From Limosilactobacillus secaliphilus (GTDB lineage: Bacteria > Bacillota > Bacilli > Lactobacillales > Lactobacillaceae): 64,000 bases of DNA. Numbering within the stretch: position 1 is the stretch's first letter; each line of letters starts with the position of its first letter. The position numbers were made by a program, and so were the translations under genes. The notes beneath the pieces were generated by a model that did no database searches, was not told the origin of the DNA, and saw nothing but the letters and a program-made list of their open reading frames with translations. Positions 8,165-16,793 of this stretch are shown here, in pieces. The DNA is taken from positions 65,145 through 129,144 of the forward strand of contig NZ_JQBW01000006.1 in NCBI RefSeq assembly GCF_001437055.1, read 5' to 3'.

Positions 8165-9052
8165 CTAGTTTTTAGGCTTGTTTTGCGGGTTGTTACGTTT
8201 GCCGTTTTGGTAGTCCATTATATATTGCTCTATCAAGTTTACAATCTGTTTGTTCTGCGGAAGGTCGGAATGTTCCGCATCCTCACCGGTGACCGTCATC
8301 GTGGTGAAGTGCTTAACTTGCTTCTGATAGATGTACTTACCTGCCTGCACACTAGCTTCGGGTACCAGTCCGTCAGAATCATAGGTTTCAGTACCGATCA
8401 CTGAAATAACACTCAAGTTAGAAGGTATCTTGCTTCGGTTATCAACAAAATCAGAGAACATCTGGGTCTTATTGTTGGTCGACGTTTCATTGAAGTTATA
8501 CGGCGACCCAACTGTCATTAAACGCTTAATGGTTATGTGTTCCTTATAATCGCTGTAATAGTGTTCGAGCCAGTAAGTCCAAATCAAACCTCCGTTGGAA
8601 TGGCCAAACGCCTTGAAGTTGTTGAACTTATACTCTTCACTCAGCTCGTTGAAGGCACTATCAAACATCTTCGCCTGCTTCTTGATGTTATTGTAGCCAT
8701 CGTGATTATTTTCAAAGCCAACAACGATGATGGGTTCACGATCACCTCTCCGGATCTTGCCTGAGTAGGTAATCTTCCCGGAGTTCTTCACTTCCAACTT
8801 CAAGAGACTATGCTTGTTCTTCGTATCTTCGTTCAGCATTTTGACTAAGGTATTGAAACGTTCCTTGGTCGCTGAACTACCAGGCACCATAATCACTGGT
8901 GACATCCGCGACTTCTTGAACTGCTCTGCCCGCCGTGTTGACGATTGCATCCAGAAATAAGCCGGAATGGCCAGCAAAACCAGAAAGATAGTGGTAAAAA
9001 TCAGCAGACGATAGGTTTTCTTCTGTTGAGCATTCGCTTTATGCTTCAGCAT
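8165..9052 (-). CDS. Membrane-anchored alpha/beta hydrolase of the DUF915 family
   Basis: An N-terminal membrane segment (about residues 18-36, counted from ATG 9058) anchors an extracellular alpha/beta hydrolase. The nucleophile elbow is GHSNGG (about 152-157, Ser 154). A later Asp in SDGLVPE and a His in EDAEHSD complete a plausible triad. DUF915 proteins are cell-surface serine hydrolases, and the natural substrate is unknown. ATG 9052 is preferred over ATG 9058 because the AGGAGG site then has a 9-nt spacer. The gene overlaps the end of the upstream EIIC gene, so the two are probably co-translated. A second DUF915 gene lies at 22354. Confidence 0.85.
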   Translation of the reverse strand: MLKHKANAQQKKTYRLLIFTTIFLVLLAIPAYFWMQSSTRRAEQFKKSRMSPVIMVPGSSATKERFNTLVKMLNEDTKNKHSLLKLEVKNSGKITYSGKIRRGDREPIIVVGFENNHDGYNNIKKQAKMFDSAFNELSEEYKFNNFKAFGHSNGGLIWTYWLEHYYSDYKEHITIKRLMTVGSPYNFNETSTNNKTQMFSDFVDNRSKIPSNLSVISVIGTETYDSDGLVPEASVQAGKYIYQKQVKHFTTMTVTGEDAEHSDLPQNKQIVNLIEQYIMDYQNGKRNNPQNKPKN

Positions 9053-10346
9053 GTTCATCCGCCTCCTGATCTAAGCGTTGTGCTTCGTTTTCAACCTTCA
9101 GTGATAACTTAACAAATGGCAAATAGCAGCAAACGTCAATAATTAATAAGAGTAACGAGAAGATTAACGACATCCAATTACCGTTGGTACCTAAGAAAGC
9201 AACTAACGGTCCTGGGGTCCCAATCGGCACTTGATAAGCCGGCGTTGGAATAATATGCAAAGCAATGGCCCCAACCGCCAGCATCATGTTAACGACTGGC
9301 AACAGAACAAATGGGATAAAGAAGAACAGGTTCAGGAGAACTGGGGCACCAAAAAGCAAACCGCTGTTGCTGTTAAACAGGATTGGCAAAATGTTCCAGC
9401 GTACCAGCTTATGGTCTTCAATGGCACGGGCTTCAATGGCTACCGCCAAAAGCAATGCCAAGCACAGACCTGATCCACCAAAGGTCCAAAAACTGTTATA
9501 AATAGTGGTCCCCAAGAATGGATACGGCACATGCCAATTATTATGGGTCAATACATAGGATAGGTTGGCGTTAATGGCACTCGAAGATGTTGCATTCATG
9601 ATGTTATACGGGCCACTCATTCCTAACCATTCCAGGAAAGTGGCAGCAAACGACAACCCAGCTTTGATCCAGGCCGGTTGGTCACCGTTGCTTAAATCCT
9701 GCAAGGAACCATAGGCAACGTCGATAATATTGAAGTAGGACATCAGGTTAAACAGACCGTTAATGATCAAGGCAAGCATGATAACTAGTAGCATGATCTT
9801 TAATGCCCGGTACATCCGCCGCCGAATGGTAATAACGTGTTCATGAACGGTGAACTTAACTGGCTTGCCTAACCAACGAAAGGCCAGGCCCACCAGATAG
9901 CCCACAAGCAAACCAATGAAGAGCAGGTCGCCACTGAACAGGCTCCATACGAATGGCACGGTATTACCACTACGCGGAAAGCGGAAGGCCAGCATTAACA
10001 TGGCCGCAATACCCGTCAACTCTGCCATCTGGTCATCCCGGTGGTACAGGCGAGCCGTGTACTTGGCCGCCACCATTGCCGCATAGAGACCTAACATGCC
10101 AAAAGTGATCCGTGACAAACCGGTAAAGACCATCCGGAAAGCACTCGCCACTTTATCCGGCATCCAGTTGTAAAAATAGGCAATGTTGTAAATAAAGCCT
10201 TCCTCACTAAAAAAAGCCTGTTGGAAGACCCGCGAGCAGGCTCCAATCAGTGCAATCGGAAATAGTGTGGCTAGCGTCCGTCTGACAATCCGGATAAAGG
10301 TCAAATGGCGAAAAGCCAGACCATATCGGGTTAGCCTCTTATACAT
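9039..10346 (-). CDS. PTS lactose/cellobiose-family EIIC permease (lone)
   Basis: This 435-residue polytopic protein resembles the EIIC domain of the lactose/cellobiose PTS family. It has around ten membrane segments, a central TVHEHVITIRRRM cytoplasmic stretch and a late VPIGTPGPLVAFLGTNG loop of the substrate-binding type. EIIC forms the membrane channel and needs EIIA and EIIB partners for phosphorylation; neither is adjacent. It overlaps a DUF915 hydrolase gene downstream, an unusual pairing. It may use EIIAB encoded elsewhere or act as a facilitator. The ribosome site before ATG 10346 is weak (GAAGATG). Confidence 0.8.
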   Translation of the reverse strand: MYKRLTRYGLAFRHLTFIRIVRRTLATLFPIALIGACSRVFQQAFFSEEGFIYNIAYFYNWMPDKVASAFRMVFTGLSRITFGMLGLYAAMVAAKYTARLYHRDDQMAELTGIAAMLMLAFRFPRSGNTVPFVWSLFSGDLLFIGLLVGYLVGLAFRWLGKPVKFTVHEHVITIRRRMYRALKIMLLVIMLALIINGLFNLMSYFNIIDVAYGSLQDLSNGDQPAWIKAGLSFAATFLEWLGMSGPYNIMNATSSSAINANLSYVLTHNNWHVPYPFLGTTIYNSFWTFGGSGLCLALLLAVAIEARAIEDHKLVRWNILPILFNSNSGLLFGAPVLLNLFFFIPFVLLPVVNMMLAVGAIALHIIPTPAYQVPIGTPGPLVAFLGTNGNWMSLIFSLLLLIIDVCCYLPFVKLSLKVENEAQRLDQEADEHAEA

Positions 10347-10397
10347 ATCATCATCTTCTTTAATAAACTTATTTACCTATTATATGGACCCCAAAAT

Positions 10398-10435
10398 GAA
10401 AAAGGAAGGCCCCACCAAAAATGGAAACCTTCCTT
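10398..10435 (-). terminator. Intrinsic terminator of rpsN
   Basis: Reading leftward, AAGGAAGG pairs with CCTTCCTT (10428-10435 and 10402-10409), followed by T's. It directly follows the S14 gene. Confidence 0.7.
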
Positions 10436-10445
10436 AAATAAATAT

Positions 10446-10715
10446 TTACCAACTAGCCTTGCGAACACCTGGCAGTTTGCCCTCGTGTGCCAGTTTCCGG
10501 AAAGTCAGCCGCGACATACCAAACTTGCGCATGTATGCATGTGGCCGACCGTCATAGTGGTCCCGGTTATGCAAACGAACTGGCGATGAATTTGCGGGTA
10601 GTTTCGATAAACCGATGTAGTCGCCGGCTGCCTTTAAAGCCGCACGCTTCTTGGCGTATTTAGCGACCATCGCTTCTTGGTGTTTCAACTTAGCAATTTT
10701 GGATTTTTTAGCCAT
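10446..10715 (-). CDS. rpsN: 30S ribosomal protein S14, zinc-independent form
   Basis: The 89-residue product begins [17 protein letters not shown] and ends with the S14 signature [27 protein letters not shown]-like motif. It has no CxxC pairs, so it is the zinc-free paralogue that many Firmicutes express when zinc is short, alongside the Zn-ribbon form in the main ribosomal operon. ATG 10715 is chosen because an AGAGGAG site lies just upstream. It stands alone with its own terminator. No clear Zur box was seen, but an imperfect palindrome lies upstream (10755-10771). Confidence 0.95.
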   Translation of the reverse strand: MAKKSKIAKLKHQEAMVAKYAKKRAALKAAGDYIGLSKLPANSSPVRLHNRDHYDGRPHAYMRKFGMSRLTFRKLAHEGKLPGVRKASW

Positions 10716-10826
10716 GCAATTCTCCTCTACTATTAAAACCATTAGTTAATAGGAAGCAAAGTGCACTTGCTGGTCAATTCACCCTTTATTATGCCGAACT
10801 TCGGATCGGATAACAAGTATTTTGAC

Positions 10827-11678
10827 TTACTTTTTGTCAGCTAAATGGCGGCAGTAGTTGCGGTATTCCTCTGCATAGCCATACTTCTTGTTCTGGGAAT
10901 CAACCAGTTCCTGATTATGCGTGTCAACCCGGCCGGTCGCCATTGTCCGTTGATAGAGGTAGATGTACGGAACCCCAAATTGTTTAGCCAAATCAAGTTC
11001 TGCCTGCCGGTCATAAGGGACGTGACGGAAATTCAGGTTGGCAATGCCCTGCGAATCGATGTCCAAGATCAAATAATGGGCACGGGTGTCTTTCTGCAGC
11101 CGGTCCCAGCCATTGAACGGCTCGCCAACTGAACCAGGATTGAGAATCACCCGTTCATCGCTGGCATAACGCAACAAGGCATGATGAACATGGGCGTAGA
11201 TGGCAACATCCGGCATTTCTCTTTCAAACAACTGGTCAAAATTCTCTGTTGGCTGGGTTGGGAAGAGCGCCTGCCCCATATCTAAGTCCGGCAGGTTGTG
11301 CGACAGGCCAAAAGTCAGACTGCCGACTTTCAAGACCCGGTGCAGTGGCCAGGCCGCAAGACGGTCAATCAAATCCTTCGAGGTATGTTCAGCGACATAC
11401 TGAGCTAGCCGAGCAAAATAGACTCGCGATGGTTTAACTAGTGGCATCTTGCCCCGGGCACCGTTGACGACCAGGTCATCCCAGTTACCACGAACGACGA
11501 CGGAAGGATTCAATTCGTCAAAGATCTGCCAAATTGTCTTGACGCCCGGTCCTGGCATTAACAGGTCACCGACAAACCAGCTGTCATCGATCCCCTGCTT
11601 TTTAGCATCCGCCAGCATGGCCTCAAACGCGTGCACATTGCCATGCACATCCGAAAAAACCGCGATTCGTTTCACCAT
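10827..11678 (-). CDS. Calcineurin-like metallophosphoesterase
   Basis: The 283-residue protein starts with the metal-binding signature VFSDVHGNVHAFEAML, followed by WFVGDLLMPGPG (GDxxxxG), VVRGNWDD (GNxD), and later SHNLPD, YAHVHHAL and LNPGSVGEP. These are all the blocks of bacterial YfcE-like phosphodiesterases, which hydrolyse phosphodiester bonds with two metal ions. The substrate is not evident. ATG 11678 is chosen because the phosphoesterase motif begins right after it. The gene stands alone and is divergent from the MFS pair. Confidence 0.85.
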   Translation of the reverse strand: MVKRIAVFSDVHGNVHAFEAMLADAKKQGIDDSWFVGDLLMPGPGVKTIWQIFDELNPSVVVRGNWDDLVVNGARGKMPLVKPSRVYFARLAQYVAEHTSKDLIDRLAAWPLHRVLKVGSLTFGLSHNLPDLDMGQALFPTQPTENFDQLFEREMPDVAIYAHVHHALLRYASDERVILNPGSVGEPFNGWDRLQKDTRAHYLILDIDSQGIANLNFRHVPYDRQAELDLAKQFGVPYIYLYQRTMATGRVDTHNQELVDSQNKKYGYAEEYRNYCRHLADKK

Positions 11679-11769
11679 TATCCCGTCCTCTCTTTTCTCT
11701 AACTCCAATTTTACGAAAGCCTGTCCAGAAATTCAAAGAAATCTGGTTAAAGCTTGTGTTAGACTAGTT

Positions 11770-11810
11770 TGGTATACTTTTTTGGTTGCCCGTTGTCAGT
11801 TGATTGACAA
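11770..11810 (+). promoter_or_regulatory. Extended -10 promoter and 18-bp operator-like inverted repeat before the MFS pair
   Basis: TGGTATACT at 11770-11778 is an extended -10 element without a clear -35. About 15 nt downstream, TTGTCA (11793-11798) and TGACAA (11805-11810) form a perfect inverted repeat with a 6-bp spacer. This size and position suit a TetR-like repressor, as is common for drug exporters. No regulator gene is adjacent. Confidence 0.5.
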
Positions 11811-11835
11811 ATAAATAGAAAGGTCAGGGGAAAAG

Positions 11836-11859
11836 GTGCAAGAGTACCACGCGGGTTAA
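11836..11859 (+). CDS. Possible 7-codon leader peptide upstream of the MFS exporter gene
   Basis: GTG at 11836 follows an AGGTCAGGGG ribosome-site-like stretch by about 5 nt and opens a short frame encoding MQEYHAG, stopping at 11857-11859. The exporter gene has no recognisable ribosome site of its own at either candidate ATG (11866 or 11899). The surrounding 60 nt are GC-rich and contain several short complementary segments. Translational coupling or attenuation through this peptide is possible. A chance short frame is the main alternative. Confidence 0.3.
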   Translation: MQEYHAG

Positions 11860-11898
11860 CCACCAATGGCACCGCCATGCGTTATCACCCTTTTATCT

Positions 11899-13266
11899 AT
11901 GGAACAAACAAATAATATCGATACTCATACCCGGCGCATTGTGACGATCATCCTTTTGGTCACCTGTTTCATCAGCTTGATGAGTCAGACGATGATGGTC
12001 ACGGCCCTCCCAGTTATTCAAAAGGACCTGCATGTCTCGATGAATGCGGCCCAGTGGCTCACGACCGGCTACACTCTCATCATCGGCGTGGTGACGCCAC
12101 TGTCTTCGAATATGTACGAAAAATTCACTAACCGCCACGTCTTCTTGACCACGCTAGGCATTTTCATTGTCGGCACTGTGATGGGCTGCTTTGCCACTAA
12201 CTTTTTGACCCTACTGGCCGCCCGGTTGGTGCAAGCCTGTGCTGGTGGAATGCTGATGTCCTTTCAAATGACCACCATGATCTCCATCTACCCGCCGGAA
12301 AAACGGGGATCGATCCTCGGTCTGTCCAGCCTGGTCATCTCGGTCGGTCCCGCCATCGGCCCCACCATTTCTGGTTTGATCCTGCAAGTCATGAGCTGGC
12401 GTTACCTCTTCATTCTGGTGCTGCCGTTCATGGTTCTAGCTTGGATTTGCGGTTACTTCAAGCTCGCAAACTACAGCCAGCCTCGTGACATCAATATCGA
12501 TATCTTATCAGTGGTGATCTCTCTGCTGGGGACGGCCTTGACTTTAGGCAGTATGACCGCGTTGACCATTAATCTTTGGCTGGGACTTGGCATGCTGATC
12601 AGCGGTCTTCTGGTCCTGACGATCTTTGTCCGCCGTCAACTCAAGCTGGTCAACCCCATGCTCAAAGTCCAGATCTTTCTTAAACCTTCCTTCCGTTTGA
12701 TGACCATCGTGACCATTTGCGCCTTCATGATCATGTTAGGAACGGAACAGATGATCCCGATCTTCACCGAAAACGTGCAGGGAGTCTCATCCTTCATGTC
12801 CGGGATGATCCTGCTGCCGGGCGCCTTATGTAACGCGGTTGTCGCCCCGATCGCTGGTCATTTCTATGATGAACACGGTCCGGTGATCCCCTTGTTTGCT
12901 GGCTTTACGGTGATTCTGCTGGCTTCGATCCCATTAGTCACCGTCAACGCTCACACGCCACTTTGGCTATTGACCTCTGCTTATGCTTTACGGATGGTGG
13001 GCAACGGCATGATTTTTGGCCCGGCTCTATCAGAAGCCTTCACCAAGTTGTCCCTGGCTGAAAACAGTCATGGCACGGCTTTGAATAACTCGCTACGGCA
13101 ATGTTTCGGTGCCGTGTCAGTCACCATGCTGGTGGTCATCTCCAACCTGCCTGCGAAACTAATTGTTGGTATTCGGACGTCACTATGGGTTACGGTAGGT
13201 TTAACGTTCCTGATGATCATAACCTTCATTTACTATCTCTCAGTTAAAAATCATCTAAAGGAGTGA
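11899..13266 (+). CDS. MFS multidrug exporter, DHA2 (14-TM) type
   Basis: The protein has about 455 residues with many membrane segments. The N-terminal half shows motif C-like GPAIGPTISGLI and the DHA2-type MMVTALPVIQKDLHVS helix followed by QWLTTGYTL. Such proton-driven antiporters export drugs or other amphiphiles. ATG 11899 is preferred because the sequence after it resembles usual starts, but ATG 11866 in the same frame is possible. Neither has a good ribosome site. The stop at 13264-13266 lies 9 nt before the next exporter gene, so both probably form an operon under the promoter at 11770. Confidence 0.82.
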   Translation: MEQTNNIDTHTRRIVTIILLVTCFISLMSQTMMVTALPVIQKDLHVSMNAAQWLTTGYTLIIGVVTPLSSNMYEKFTNRHVFLTTLGIFIVGTVMGCFATNFLTLLAARLVQACAGGMLMSFQMTTMISIYPPEKRGSILGLSSLVISVGPAIGPTISGLILQVMSWRYLFILVLPFMVLAWICGYFKLANYSQPRDINIDILSVVISLLGTALTLGSMTALTINLWLGLGMLISGLLVLTIFVRRQLKLVNPMLKVQIFLKPSFRLMTIVTICAFMIMLGTEQMIPIFTENVQGVSSFMSGMILLPGALCNAVVAPIAGHFYDEHGPVIPLFAGFTVILLASIPLVTVNAHTPLWLLTSAYALRMVGNGMIFGPALSEAFTKLSLAENSHGTALNNSLRQCFGAVSVTMLVVISNLPAKLIVGIRTSLWVTVGLTFLMIITFIYYLSVKNHLKE

Positions 13267-13274
13267 CGCATTTA

Positions 13275-14495
13275 ATGAACGACCTTGCAGACGATAATGA
13301 ACAGTTGCCCAAAGGCTGGCATCAAACCTTCATCACCCTATGGCTAGGCTGTTTCATCACGGGAATGGGATATTCAATGACGATGCCTTTCATTTCCTTA
13401 TTCATCAACGAACTTGGTGATTTCACCCGCTTTGAATTAAACATTTATTCCGGCTTAGCCTTTGCGATGACTTTCATCAGTCAAGCAATTGTCTCGCCAT
13501 ACTGGGGCAGTTTGGCCGACCGGAAAGGACGTAAATTGATGTGCATGCGCGCTGCCGGCGTGATGGCCTTCACCATTTTCATCACCGGTTTATCGACCAG
13601 CGTCTGGATGATCATTGGTATGCGCTTCTTGCAAGGAGCCTTCTCCGGTTACATTAATAACGCCACAGCTTTGATGGCGGGTGAAACGCCCCATCGCCGG
13701 TCCGGCTGGGTAATGTCAGCCATGATGACGGCGGGTGTTTCCGGCAACTTGGTCGGTCCTCTCTTAGGTGGTGCCTTATCCGGCGTCTTCGGCTACCGGA
13801 TTCCATTCTTCATCACCGGGGGCCTGATGTTCCTGGTCTTTCTGGGTACCTGGTTCTTAACGAAGGAACACTTCGAACCGATTGAGAAGACCAAGATGAA
13901 GCCGATGAAGGAAATCATCCACATGATCCCCAACGTCAAACTGATCTTTGCCATGTTCATCACCACATTGATCGTTCAGGCCTCCGTCATGAGTATCGAC
14001 CCGATCGTCTCCCTGTACGTGCGGGAAATGATGCATAACCGTGGCAACATCGCCTTTGTGGCCGGTGTCGTCGCTGCCACACCTGGACTGGGGAACCTCT
14101 TGTCGGCCTCGAAAGTTGGTCATATCATGGACCATATTGGGCCGGAAAAAGTCCTCATGGTCGGTTTAGTCATTGCCACCCTCCTTTTCGTGCCAATGAC
14201 CTTAACTCGTTCGCCATGGAGCCTGGCATTCTGGCGCTTCCTATTGGGCCTGACCAACGCTGGTCTGATGCCGGCAGCTCAGACCATCCTGACTTTGGAC
14301 GTACCCCAAGAGGCGTTCGGCCGGATCTTCTCCTATAACCAATCATTCCAAGCCGGTGGTTCCGTGCTTGGTGCGCTGATGGGTTCCGGAATTTCTGGCC
14401 TGTCCTCCTACGCAGCGGTCTTCGCCGTCACGGGTGCGAGTCTGTTCATCAACTTCTTCATCGTCCTAGCAACGCGGACCAAGAAAGCTGCCTAG
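13275..14495 (+). CDS. MFS multidrug exporter, DHA1 (12-TM) type
   Basis: The protein has about 406 residues and 12 predicted membrane helices. Motif A, GSLADRKGRKLMCMR, lies between helices 2 and 3, and the motif C-like GVSGNLVGPLLGG lies in helix 5. These mark the drug:H+ antiporter DHA1 group (PmrA/MdtG-like). An AAGGAG ribosome site at 13257-13262 overlaps the end of the upstream exporter gene; with ATG 13275 the spacer is 12 nt. The tandem arrangement with a DHA2 exporter suggests co-expression. The substrate is unknown. Confidence 0.85.
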   Translation: MNDLADDNEQLPKGWHQTFITLWLGCFITGMGYSMTMPFISLFINELGDFTRFELNIYSGLAFAMTFISQAIVSPYWGSLADRKGRKLMCMRAAGVMAFTIFITGLSTSVWMIIGMRFLQGAFSGYINNATALMAGETPHRRSGWVMSAMMTAGVSGNLVGPLLGGALSGVFGYRIPFFITGGLMFLVFLGTWFLTKEHFEPIEKTKMKPMKEIIHMIPNVKLIFAMFITTLIVQASVMSIDPIVSLYVREMMHNRGNIAFVAGVVAATPGLGNLLSASKVGHIMDHIGPEKVLMVGLVIATLLFVPMTLTRSPWSLAFWRFLLGLTNAGLMPAAQTILTLDVPQEAFGRIFSYNQSFQAGGSVLGALMGSGISGLSSYAAVFAVTGASLFINFFIVLATRTKKAA

Positions 14496-14526
14496 TCGTT
14501 AGGAATTGACATTGACTATCAATATT

Positions 14527-14568
14527 AAAAATGGTGTCGACGTTCAAACTGAACGTTGGCACCATTTT
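14527..14568 (+). terminator. Intrinsic terminator of the MFS operon
   Basis: The arms 14527-14545 and 14550-14568 pair almost fully, with a T run at the 3' side. The A's on the left flank may let it serve kup from the other side as well. Confidence 0.8.
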
Positions 14569-14608
14569 TTCTGTCTCGCTGATGGCAATAATTGTCATCG
14601 GCGCTTTT

Positions 14609-16627
14609 TTATTTCTTGGCTTTAATCGTGTGTTCGACCGACTCTTGATGTAATGGCGTAGTCCGTTGGTCATTCAAGAAGATCGGCACCATTTCCTCAC
14701 GCGTCTCGGAGAATTGCAGACCGTAGAACTGAACCGGCGACAAGGTATGGTTCTGCAAGAAGAGCCGCAGTTGGACCAGCATCCGCCGCCAGCCATGGAT
14801 CATGGACGTTGGGGACAGATGTTCTTTGAAGAAGATGAACTCGAAGTCACCAACTTTACGTCCCGGTGTTGTCGTGTATTTTTGTGGTTGTTCGTCAATC
14901 ACGCCTTGATTCATCAATTCGTTAACGACTTGACGCAGGTAGAGGTTGACGCTCGTTGCCATCTTGAAGCCCAAGTACAGCTGCAGGTTGACGATATTGC
15001 GCGTGCCCATCATGTCCACGCGGTAGTAGCAGGTGTAAGGCTGGTCGGTATTGTTAACCGTAACGAACCAGTAGACCCGCGCCCGCTTTGGATTCTTGTC
15101 CAAAATCGAATACAAAGTTTCCCGTTTGACCAGGTGGTTGCGGTTAATCCGGGCCATCATGACCAGGTTGCTGACATACATTGGCACGGTATCATCAGCC
15201 GACAGCTGCATTAACTTGTCACGGAAGTCAGCCAGACTCAGGTACTTGCTTTCGTCACTCATCTCGTCACGCAGGTTGTCGCCGTAGTACCAGCCTACCA
15301 TCGTAATCAGGATCAAGGCGGTAATCAGAACGGTGACGTAACCACCGCGGGCAAACTTAACCAAGCTGGAGGCCAAGAAGATACTCTCAATCGCCACATA
15401 GAGGATGACGAAGCTCGTCGCCCAAATTTTTGCCCAGTGTTCACGCATGTATTCGTGCAAAAGCAAAGTTGTCATCAGCATCGTTGCCGTGATGGACAGA
15501 CCATAAGCGGCCTCCATGTGGGCTGAAGTTCTGAACCAGAACAGGATGCTGGAGGTAACGAAACAAAGGATCCAGTTAACCGCCGGAATATAAATCTGTC
15601 CCTTTGACAGTGACGGGTGGTGCACCTTGAGTCGTGGCAACATCTTCAACCCGATCGCTTCCTCAACCAATGTGTAGGAACCCGTAATCAACGCTTGCGA
15701 GGCAATGATCGCAGCCAGTGTTGCAATGGCCACACCGAACAGGTAGACCCCGTGCGGCAGCATTTGGTAGAAAGGATTGTAACCCGAACCATGCTGGGTC
15801 ATCGGCAGGTTATGGATCAAGAAAGCCCCCTGCCCCAGATAATTGAGGACCAAAGATATGAAAACAAATGGCCAAGTCAGATAGATGCTGCGCCGGCCGA
15901 CGTGCCCCATGTCGGAGTAAAGGGCTTCTGCACCAGTAGTCGCCAAGAAGACGGCTCCGAGGATGAAGACACCCATGTGGTTGGATGGGGAGAACAGCAA
16001 TTCAATCCCATAAACCGGCGATAAGGCCTTCAGGATCCATGGTGCCTTGATCAGGTTGACCAAACCGAAGAGGGCCAAAAATGTAAACCAGATGACCATG
16101 ATTGGACCGAAGCCACGGCCAATGGTGCTGGTCCCAAAACGTTGAATAAGGAAGAGGACCAGCAAAATCGCGAAGGTGATGATGACCACTTCCTCCTGGT
16201 CATGTACCAGCACATTCGAGCCGAAGCTGATCCCCTTCAACCCTTCAACGGCGGTGGTAACCGTCACGGCCGGTGTCAACGTACCATCGGCCAGCAAGGC
16301 GGCCCCACCGATTAACGCTGGCACGATCAGCCACTTGGCATGCGAACGGACCAAGGCATATAAAGCGAAGATCCCACCTTCACCACGGTTATCAGCCCGC
16401 AGTGCCAATAAGACATACTTGATCGTCGTCATCAGCATCAAAGTCCAGATCACCAGGGAGACCGACCCAATAATATATTCACTGCTGAGCGCATGTGTCC
16501 CGCCAGCGTCGTTGATTAAGGCATTCATGACATACAACGGGGACGTGCCGATGTCGCCATAGACAACCCCCAAAGCAACCAGGCTATAAGCAATCAATGC
16601 TCTGCCTTTAGCTGGCCCGTTCATCAT
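14609..16627 (-). CDS. kup: Kup/HAK/KT potassium uptake permease
   Basis: The 672-residue protein starts ALIAYSLVALGVVYGDIGTSPLYV, which holds the Kup signature GDIGTSPLY. About 12 membrane helices follow, then a soluble C-terminal domain of some 200 residues. Kup proteins import K+ coupled to protons. The length is typical of the family. GGAGGG lies 7 nt before ATG 16627. The gene is monocistronic, and no c-di-AMP riboswitch was recognised in the short upstream region. Confidence 0.95.
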   Translation of the reverse strand: MMNGPAKGRALIAYSLVALGVVYGDIGTSPLYVMNALINDAGGTHALSSEYIIGSVSLVIWTLMLMTTIKYVLLALRADNRGEGGIFALYALVRSHAKWLIVPALIGGAALLADGTLTPAVTVTTAVEGLKGISFGSNVLVHDQEEVVIITFAILLVLFLIQRFGTSTIGRGFGPIMVIWFTFLALFGLVNLIKAPWILKALSPVYGIELLFSPSNHMGVFILGAVFLATTGAEALYSDMGHVGRRSIYLTWPFVFISLVLNYLGQGAFLIHNLPMTQHGSGYNPFYQMLPHGVYLFGVAIATLAAIIASQALITGSYTLVEEAIGLKMLPRLKVHHPSLSKGQIYIPAVNWILCFVTSSILFWFRTSAHMEAAYGLSITATMLMTTLLLHEYMREHWAKIWATSFVILYVAIESIFLASSLVKFARGGYVTVLITALILITMVGWYYGDNLRDEMSDESKYLSLADFRDKLMQLSADDTVPMYVSNLVMMARINRNHLVKRETLYSILDKNPKRARVYWFVTVNNTDQPYTCYYRVDMMGTRNIVNLQLYLGFKMATSVNLYLRQVVNELMNQGVIDEQPQKYTTTPGRKVGDFEFIFFKEHLSPTSMIHGWRRMLVQLRLFLQNHTLSPVQFYGLQFSETREEMVPIFLNDQRTTPLHQESVEHTIKAKK

Positions 16628-16722
16628 TTTTTATCCCTCCCCTTTTATACATGGAAGCAATACTAGTCGTTTATTGATAATTGTCAAGCAAGAAAAGCTA
16701 GTCAATTGGTCTAACATACAGA

Positions 16723-16754
16723 AAAACTCCCAATTCAGCGAGAATTGAGAGTTT
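16723..16754 (-). terminator. Intrinsic terminator of the CBS/CorC protein gene
   Basis: Read leftward, 16742-16754 pairs with 16723-16736 and is followed by a T run. It lies between the hemolysin-family gene and kup. Confidence 0.75.
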
Positions 16755-16793
16755 CAAATGCTTAGCTTTAATTTAAAAACTAAGCCATGCTCT

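Noticed and set aside
7976-8404. Rightward 142-codon frame
   Set aside because: It overlaps the DUF915 hydrolase gene antisense and has no recognisable domain or ribosome site.
11821-11899. T-box riboswitch before the MFS pair
   Set aside because: The stretch has a superficial GGTTAACCACC/ACCGC resemblance, but the T-box core sequence and terminator are missing and exporters are not typical targets.
14666-15214. Rightward 182-codon frame antisense to kup
   Set aside because: It lies wholly within kup on the opposite strand. Its composition is typical of an antisense frame and it has no domain.
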